A stretch of 64,000 nt of DNA from Diphasiastrum complanatum. Taxonomy: Eukaryota > Streptophyta > Lycopodiopsida > Lycopodiales > Lycopodiaceae. The stretch is from the NCBI GenBank assembly GCA_029204225.1, contig CM055099.1, forward strand, positions 59,922,164-59,986,163, given 5' to 3'. The translations under genes were made by a program, and so were the position numbers. Under the pieces are notes generated by a model that saw nothing but the letters and a program-made list of their open reading frames with translations, was not told the DNA's origin and made no database searches. Positions 57,906 to 64,000 of this stretch are shown here, piece after piece. Numbering within the stretch: position 1 is the stretch's first letter; every line of letters begins with the position of its first letter.

Positions 57906-60001
57906 CTAAGGAATTTCAGGAATCTCTTCGGTTTTTCGCTGTTCATCAGGAATAGTAGGCAGCTGAAAATTTTGATGGATATAATGTTGAAGCCCAGTGA
58001 AGGATTTTATTGAGGTATGAAACAACATGGTGAGTTGAGCTTGCAGGAGGTCAGAAAATACTTCAAGTCCCTGTAGGGATTGCTCCTTTTCGGGGATATG
58101 AGTTGAGAACAGACTTTCTGTATGTTCTTCCTCTTGCAAAAACTCATCTCAAAACTCATTGTATTATTGTTGTTCCACTTTTGGTTCTGGGTAATCTTTT
58201 GGTAATATGGAAGCCGTCAAGTGGCTTCCTTGGGGGTCAACTGATTTGACATTATTTTGCTGCTGTTCTTGTTGTTGGCGTTGTGCTACAGTGAGAACTC
58301 TAACAGGTTCGGATGAGATATGACGTGCTGGAAGAATCCTGTTAGGTTGTTTAGGACAATCCTTGAAACTGTGTTTACGGACACAGTGGGGACATTCCAC
58401 ATGGTATTGGTTTTTAACTTTACAGTTAGCCATGAAATAACCGGTTAGTTTTTAACTGGTTGCTCATTGGGCCTATGGCAATAGCATAACCATCTTGGAT
58501 GGCTAGCTGTGCTGGATTTTTTGGTGGGTTTGAATACTCATCTCGTTTTCACGAGCATGAGTTGTCGGTTTGATAATGTTGAGAACTAGCAGATGGAAGT
58601 GTTGTATCTTGATGATAGGACTGATCATAGGAGTTTTCAACAAGATGTGTTTGTGTAGACTCTCGAGGATTTCTATGTTTTTGTGGTCCTAGATCTGGTT
58701 GTCCTCTTGGAGGTGGTCCTAAGAGTGCCATCTATGGTTGAGGTTCATGTCTAGGTTGTCTGGGCAACTCTTGTATATGGACTTGGTTGTTTCGTGCTTG
58801 GTAGTGCGTGTGTTGGTTTTGTGAAACAAACGGTTGTCGAGGAGGTTGAGTATGTCCTCCTAACTGGTTGTGAGGCTAGTTCCTCGGGTTATAATAGCAA
58901 TAAAGAGAGGTATGCCCCATAAAGTCGCAGATGTCACATTTGATCAAGGAAGTATCTGGGACCGGTTGGTATGAAGTGCACTCATTGCCAGTGTTTGCAC
59001 CTCGACAGTGAGGGCACCACGTGTTATCTCGACTATGGTGGATTTGGCCAGTAGGTAACTGACCCGACATCGAACTCTGGATAGAATTAAGAGTGTTTTG
59101 AAACTCTTTCGTGAGTTTCTCCATCTGTTGTTGGTGTTGCTGGTTAAGCAACTCCATCTATGTTTTCCACAATTGTTCTCGAGTTTCGTCGTTTGGTCGA
59201 GCTTCTTGGACAGCACAATGTGCTCTCCGTTCACGTGGTTCATCGACGTCAGAGCCCTCGTCTTCCTCTCAAATGGCGTCAGACATGGCTTGTTTCAATG
59301 ATGTATATTCATCATTGGAACAAAGTTCACGTCTTATCCATCTTGGGAGTCCAACGAGAAACCAAATTATGAGCATAGACTCAGTGGGTTGTTCTTGTAC
59401 CTGAATTTTTATTCTTTTAGATCGTTCAATATAGTCATGTACTTTCTCGTCTTTTGTCATTTTGATGTTACTTAGCTTGACAAAAGGACTTTCTATCAAG
59501 TGAAATGGCTTGAAGCATTTGATAAAGGCCTCCTTTAAGAGTGACCAGTCAGGTTTATCTTCACGATCAAGGTTAAAAAATCACTCTCGTGCTCGATCGA
59601 TCATGGTCATCGAAAAGAGTTGTACCATGGCTTCCGGTGATGTCTTGCCATAGACGTCACATGCGTTCTCAAAGACTTAAAGAAATCTTTGAGGATCAGT
59701 GTTACCATCGTACTTAGATAAATCTAGCTTTGGGGTACGTTTTTCAATACGTGGAACATTATTCGCTAAAGCTCCGTTTAAGTGAGCTCGTGCATGTGAA
59801 GATTCGGCAGCATGAAAATGTGGCCATTCATATGGAGCTTCATAAACGCATGGGTTCCCATCTGTCGAATGGGTTGGTGGATGGCTCTTGGACTTGGGAT
59901 TTCATCCGAGAATTTCTATTAAATCGAGCTTGTTCGGTGGATGGGGAGACCATCTCTGGTGGATAGTCCTCCGTAGAATTTGGATCGTAAGGGCGATCCA
60001 T
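57906..60001 (-). pseudogene. gag: Element B Gag
   Basis: Probable start ATG at 60001 (MDRPYDPNSTEDYPPEM). Capsid text in several frames: FFKSLRTHVTSM-like and SFVKLSNIKM-like, clear in 59499-59269 as SPFVKLSNIKMTKDEKVHDY, then FLVGLPRWIRREL as in element A. A coiled-coil-like LLNQQHQQQMEKLTKEFQNTL precedes zinc knuckles: CDICDFMGHTSLYC is a perfect C-x2-C-x4-H-x4-C, and CPHCVRKHSFKDC is a variant with x3. At least six stops. Confidence 0.75.
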
Positions 60002-61520
60002 AACAACTTGTAGAGTATCGTATGATTGTGTAAATAGGCTCTTGGATGCTTGTTACGGTGGCTACGGTTGTTGGAATGCGGTTGCTACAGGTCCACAGTG
60101 GCTGCGAGTGCAATGCGGCCAGTGGTGGTTGATACGGCTGAATGTGGTGGCAGCGGTCTAATGAGGTGGTAGCGATCTAATGTGGTAGTTGCGGTCTGTT
60201 GCGGTCGTGTAAGGCATAGTGCATGCAAATGGGAATAGACGGAGGCAGATGTAATCGGTGGCGAGGATGTTGAGTGGAGATGAATGTAGTTAAATGCAGT
60301 GTCGTGGAGTTTTTGATGGGTTTAGGACGGACGTATGCGAAAAATGATTGAGGATACTCAGAATGTGGTGGAGCAATCGAATTTGTAGGTGGTCGTTATA
60401 TTACGATCTTGCGATTTTCACGGTTCGAGGAGTGACAAGAGTGAATGACAGTGAATTGCGTGTGGTTGCGATGGTGGACGGATCCTATAGTTCAGAATGG
60501 AGGGCAACGGTTTGTGGTGTCTGATGTACTTACGGGTTATGGTGGATTGCGAGTCCGTACAGATTGCGATGGGTTGCGGTCCTCATGGTTAACGACAGTT
60601 TGCGGTCATATAGTCTACGATGGGTGTTGTGCTATTGTTGATGATGGTTGTGGCTCAAGGCGATCACTACGATGTATGGTAGGTGCGTGCGATGGCTACG
60701 GTGCAAGGTGTGAAGCAATAGGGTTTTGTTGAATGTATTCCCTACGGCTCTATGCAGTTGTCACGGTGCCGAGCGATCACTACGGGGCAATGCGGTTGTT
60801 ACGGCTGGAAGGTAGTCGCAATGACTGTAGTGTATTTTATGATGGTCTCAACGGTTCAAGGGTCGGTTGAGATATGAGAGCATCCGTCGGTCGAGAACTA
60901 ACGCGAGGTCATCGGTCGAGATCTGACGTGAGGTCGTCGGTTGAGTTCTGACGCGGGGTCGTCGGTTGAGATTGGGACGGAAGCTGTTGGTCGAGATCTG
61001 ACACGAGGTCGTCGGTTGAGTTCTGACGCGAGGTCGTCGGTTGAGATTGGGACGGAAGCTGTCAGTCGAGATCTGACATGAGATCGTCGGTTGAGATCTG
61101 ACATGAGAGCATTGGTCGAGATGAAAGAAATGCGTCAAGCAAATGCATCGGTTGAGACATGAGCAAGTGCGTCGGTTGAGACTTGAGCAAATGCGTCGGT
61201 TGAGACTTAAGCAAATGCGTCGGTTGAGACTTAAGCAAATGCATCGGTTGAGACTTAAGAAAATGCGTTGATTGAGACTTAACTCAAGACATGGCAGGAT
61301 TGTTCTGTAGTGGCTCGGTCGAGAGTCAATGTGTAGCAGTTCGGTCCAGACGATAGTTGTGGCTCGGCTTGGGAAGGAGTGTGAAGCGACAGTTGAGACT
61401 GAGCTTCGCGCTAGTCAGAACGAAAGTGGTGTGGTCTGTAATGAAGGTGTGGGAGTCCTGAGAGCGATGGTTGTGCTGCACAGATCGAAATGGTTTGGGG
61501 GTGTTTAATGTTTGTGTAGC
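60002..61520 (-). other. Element B leader with two kinds of tandem repeat
   Basis: No gene. 60050-60830 is made of degenerate units around TGCGGTCTAATG, GTGGTAGCGATC and GGTTGCTACGG. 60847-61290 is the TCGGTTGAGA array listed separately. 61300-61520 is single-copy. Confidence 0.6.
60847..61290. repeat. Tandem array of a TCGGTTGAGAT unit, leader copy
   Basis: About 18 units of 22-28 bp. The first part is TCGGTCGAGATCTGACRYGAGG-like, partly in a higher-order pattern of three units; the last part is GCGTCGGTTGAGACTTAAGC-like. Minus-strand frames give a repeating ISTDDL-x-SELNRRPRVRSR-type text that is probably not a protein. Confidence 0.85.
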
Positions 61521-61535
61521 TGCAGAATGGCGCCA
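61521..61535 (-). promoter_or_regulatory. Primer binding site of element B
   Basis: The minus strand reads TGGCGCCATTCTGCA two bases after the LTR end (TGAACA). TGGCGCC is the usual start of primer sites complementary to plant tRNA-Asp used by Athila/Tat elements; the rest is diverged. Confidence 0.6.
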
Positions 61536-61537
61536 AA

Positions 61538-62069
61538 TGTTCACAGGTTCTACTCTATATGTGAACACGGTTCTTCTGATTTCTTTTACTTCTTTGTTAC
61601 CGTTCTTTGGGATCTTCTAGTTCTTACGGTTCTTCTTGTTAGAACGGTTATCACATGGATGTGTTACTCAAATTTCAATATGTATTTCCCAACTTGTCAG
61701 TGGAAGACACGGTTTTGATACTCAGCTACATGCATAAGCCAGCCATGTAACCATCTACAGCTCAAGAGGATCAACGTTCTAGAATAGGGAGCAGTCCTAC
61801 CACTATCTACTAATTTAGAAAACAATCAAGAACATGATCTGACTATTGGTGGTTCTCTGGAAGTTCTGATGGATTCTTGGTAGTAGATCCATCAGTTAAT
61901 CTGATGATCTGCTTCCTTTTTGATCCTATCTGGATCTGAATCCTCCTTGGATTTCGATGGATTTTTCCGATCTTGCCAGATCTGGCTGAATCTTGATGGA
62001 TCTAGTTTGATTTGGCTTGATCTCCTTAGATCTAGTGGTGATGCCGTAGCAGATTAGCTTTTTGTAACG
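61538..62069 (-). repeat. LTR shared by elements B and C, probably chimeric
   Basis: It serves as 5' LTR of B (primer site at 61535) and as 3' LTR of C (polypurine tract at 62070). 61538-61830 matches the element B 3' LTR; 61831-62069 does not and is rich in GGATCT-type motifs. Ends on the plus strand are TGTTCACAGG and TTGTAACG (the last base drifted from CA). Confidence 0.7.
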
Positions 62070-62084
62070 TGCCACCCCCAATCT
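62070..62084 (-). promoter_or_regulatory. Polypurine tract of element C
   Basis: The minus strand reads AGATTGGGGGTGGCA between integrase and the LTR. Confidence 0.7.
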
Positions 62085-62093
62085 GGATCTGTC

Positions 62094-63250
62094 TTACTGT
62101 GGTGGCCAATACTTGTGCAACCGGCTATCGTTGGTGGGTGTGTCGAATGGCGTCCCATCTAGCTTTTCTAAGTTCATGGCTCCATGATTAAGAATTTCCT
62201 TGATTCTATAAGGACCTTTGCCAGTGAATTTTAACTTTCCCTTGATCGCCTTGGTTTTATACATCAGGACCAGATCTCCTGAACGAAGATCCTTCTTTTG
62301 TAATCTGCGATCATGCCAAGCCTTGCGGTTTTTCTTTTCAGCTGCCAGTGCATGCACATCTAGTAAGCGTGTTTCACAGAGTTTATGTAGAGCTTCGTGG
62401 TGTAGCTGTAGAGATTTGGACTCATTAAGACGTTGCGCGGTGGCAATCCTTAATGAAGGATCTAAAAACTCTACTGGCATCACAACATCCTGACCATATA
62501 CCAATTGGAAGGGTGTTTGATCAGTGCTTCCTTTATATGCTGTCCTGAATGCCCACAGTGCAGCATGCAACTTGTGTTCCCAATCTGATCTGCTAGCTTC
62601 AACTATTTTCGTGAGCACGCTACTCAGGATCTTATTGGATGATTCTGCTTGCCCATTACCATGAGGATAATAAGGCGTACTGGTTCTGTGGATCACGAGG
62701 AATTCCTCCAACAGGACCTTGATGGTCTCGTAAATGAAATGGCTTCCGCGATCACTGACTAGCTCCACCGAACATCCGAAGCGCACAATGATATTTTCAT
62801 AAAGGAACTTAGTAGTGGTCCTAGCATCAGCTACTCTTACTGCCTTGGCTTTGACCCAATTGGTGAGGTAGTCTGTGGCTACGATTATGTATCGAGCCTG
62901 GGAACTCCTTGCTGCAGGGTGAATTGGACCAATATAATCCAATCCCCATCATTTCGAACGATGCTTGGGCTAACACTGGGTGCAGTAGATCATAGTTCAA
63001 TCTCGTTGGTCTCCTTGCCCTTTGGCACACATCACACTTTTTCAAGTATTCCTTCGTATCTTTATGAATCATTGGCCACCAACATCCTGATTGTAGGATC
63101 TTGCGAACTGTAATGTCAGATGCAAAATGACCCCCACCCATGCTTTCATGTGAAAGCGAAATGATCTGGGTGGTCTCATGAGGAAGAATACACCGCTGAA
63201 GAATTCCATCAAGACCTCTTCGGTACAACTGGTTGGCAATCAGCTGCTAA
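62094..63250 (-). pseudogene. Element C integrase, nearly intact
   Basis: The zinc finger frame (63228-62827) has SHESMGGGHFAS and KKCDVCQRARRPTR, a complete HHCC. The catalytic frame (62942-62094, 282 codons) has MDYIGPIHPAARSSQARYI, VELVSDRGSHF and NGQAESSNKILSS, all three DDE residues kept. It then has LHAALWAFRTAYKGS, MPVEFLDPSL, LCETRLLDVHAL, SGDLVLMYKTKAIKGKLKF with a GKGPYRIKEI module, and ends LHKYWPPQ. One frameshift joins the two frames near 62940. Only about 10 bp separate the stop from the polypurine tract, so this element has no accessory ORF. Confidence 0.9.
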
Positions 63251-64000
63251 GGTCTAGCCTTCAAGATCAATTTCCGCTGTTCCACCTTTGGTAGTGATTT
63301 GTCTGGTTGGCCCCGCATTAGATATTCAACAATGTCGGCAACCCATTTTGAAACTGTGTCCACGTAGAATAAGGCAGCATCTGCCAACTCATCATTGGGT
63401 TGGGTTGCAATCTCCTTTCTCTTGATTCGTGACACATGATCTGCCATGTAATGTTGTTTTCCCTTGCGAACTAGTATCCAAAAATCAAACTCCAATAACA
63501 GAAGTAGCCATCTGGTGATTCTTCTGGTGTTGCAAGTTTTATTAACGAGATAGAGCAAGGGTTGATGGTCCGTATAAAAAGCAAAATGTGTGGCCATCAA
63601 GTAATGTCAAAATTTCTTAACCACATAGATCATTGCCAGTGCTTCCCGCTCTATGGTTGAATAGTTCATTTTGGTATCACTGAGCTGTCGGCTTGCAAAC
63701 CGGATTGGAAAATTCTTTTTGTGTTCACCTGGCTGGGTTAAGACTGCTCCAACTGCATACTTCGATGCGTCCGTATGCACATGAAATTCAATGGACCAAT
63801 TGGGTGGGCGTAAGATTGGTGCTGAAACCAATGCATCCTTAAGCTTTTGGAAAGCCTTTAGGGCCTCCTCATTCCAATGTGGATCCGTTGTGAGTTTGTA
63901 GATTGGTCTGGCTAACTCCGCAAAATCAAGAATGAAGATCCTATAATAGTTAGCATGACTCATGAAAATGTAGACCTCGCGGATCGTCCCCGGTGGTGGT
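63247..64000 (-). pseudogene. Element C RNase H and RT end, continuing past the window
   Basis: SHANYYRIFILDFAELARPI is the end of RT (thumb) at the window edge. RNase H follows: FHVHTDASKYAVGAVLTQPG, NYSTIEREALAMIYVV, then TAA at about 63605, FAFYTDHQPLLYLVNK, VRKGKQHYMADHVSR. A second stop lies at about 63247 before QLIANQLYRRGLDG. Catalytic residues are kept, so with two stops and one frameshift this is the least decayed Ty3 pol in the window. Confidence 0.85.

Larger units (their letters stand above)
48017..62069 (-). mobile_element. Element B: 14-kb Athila/Tat-like Ty3 retrotransposon
   Basis: Minus-strand order: 5' LTR (61538-62069, shared with element C), primer site, leader with tandem repeats, gag, protease, RT (N-terminal part only), copia insertion, RNase H, integrase, spacer with tandem repeats, accessory ORF, polypurine tract, 3' LTR (48017-49123). 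It lies in the copia element D. Gag and accessory protein are clearly related to those of element A, but the LTRs are not. Confidence 0.8.

Noticed and set aside
60847-61290. Possible CRISPR-like array
   Set aside because: Units follow each other without unique spacers and lie in a plant retroelement leader; it is an ordinary tandem repeat.

Overview
This window reads as nuclear DNA of a land plant. The evidence is one spliced AUX1/LAX-type auxin permease gene with plant GT-AG introns, plant-type Ty3 and Ty1/copia LTR retrotransposons with tRNA-Met-like primer sites, LINE fragments, and very long CT/CA/TA microsatellites. I cannot name the species. Apart from the permease, every coding region I can support is a retroelement or its remnant. 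There are no rRNA or tRNA genes that I can see, no CRISPR array and no bacterial-style operons.

Layout. 0.6-2.2 kb is a degenerate tandem array full of CT, CA and TA tracts, followed by a cluster of GTCGGA-N-TCCGAC inverted repeats and a LINE endonuclease scrap. 3.0-17.3 kb is a minus-strand chromovirus-like Ty3 element (element G). A plus-strand Ty3 element of Athila/Tat-like type (element A, 4771-14854) is inserted in the G protease gene, with a near-perfect 5-bp target duplication. Element A was itself hit twice by the same 682-bp LTR family, leaving two solo LTRs with target duplications. 17.3-25 kb holds LTR and leader remnants, a foldback region with four GC-rich palindromes, an unrecognised broken minus-strand coding remnant, and a LINE reverse transcriptase fragment. 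The LAX gene lies at 26275-29368 in eight exons. 29.9-37 kb is gene-poor, with small tandem duplications, a GC-rich repeat and copia scraps. 37279-43141 is a full-length but mutated copia element with both LTRs (element E). 43.4-46.6 kb has more copia pieces, a GGCGCC palindrome array and LTR-like pieces. 46.6-48.0 kb is the start of another copia element (D), cut by the B/C retroelement complex. B (48017-62069, minus strand) is Athila/Tat-like; C (from 61538 to beyond the window end, minus strand) is a Ty3 pol that shares its LTR with B.

The most interesting signal is a roughly 1,050-1,150-codon accessory protein encoded between integrase and the 3' LTR in both A and B. The two copies are divergent but align along their whole length: an N-terminal domain with a DLQ-x2-GFP motif, a Pro/Ser/Thr-rich linker, a coiled coil, and a C-terminal domain with FWDRGL and ARLYYRAA motifs. 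I see no transmembrane segment, so it does not look like the env-like ORF known from Athila. Element C has no such gene. In both A and B the spacer before the accessory ORF carries the same kind of repeats as that element's 5' leader, and in A a TATA box sits about 35 bp upstream of the ORF, which suggests separate expression.
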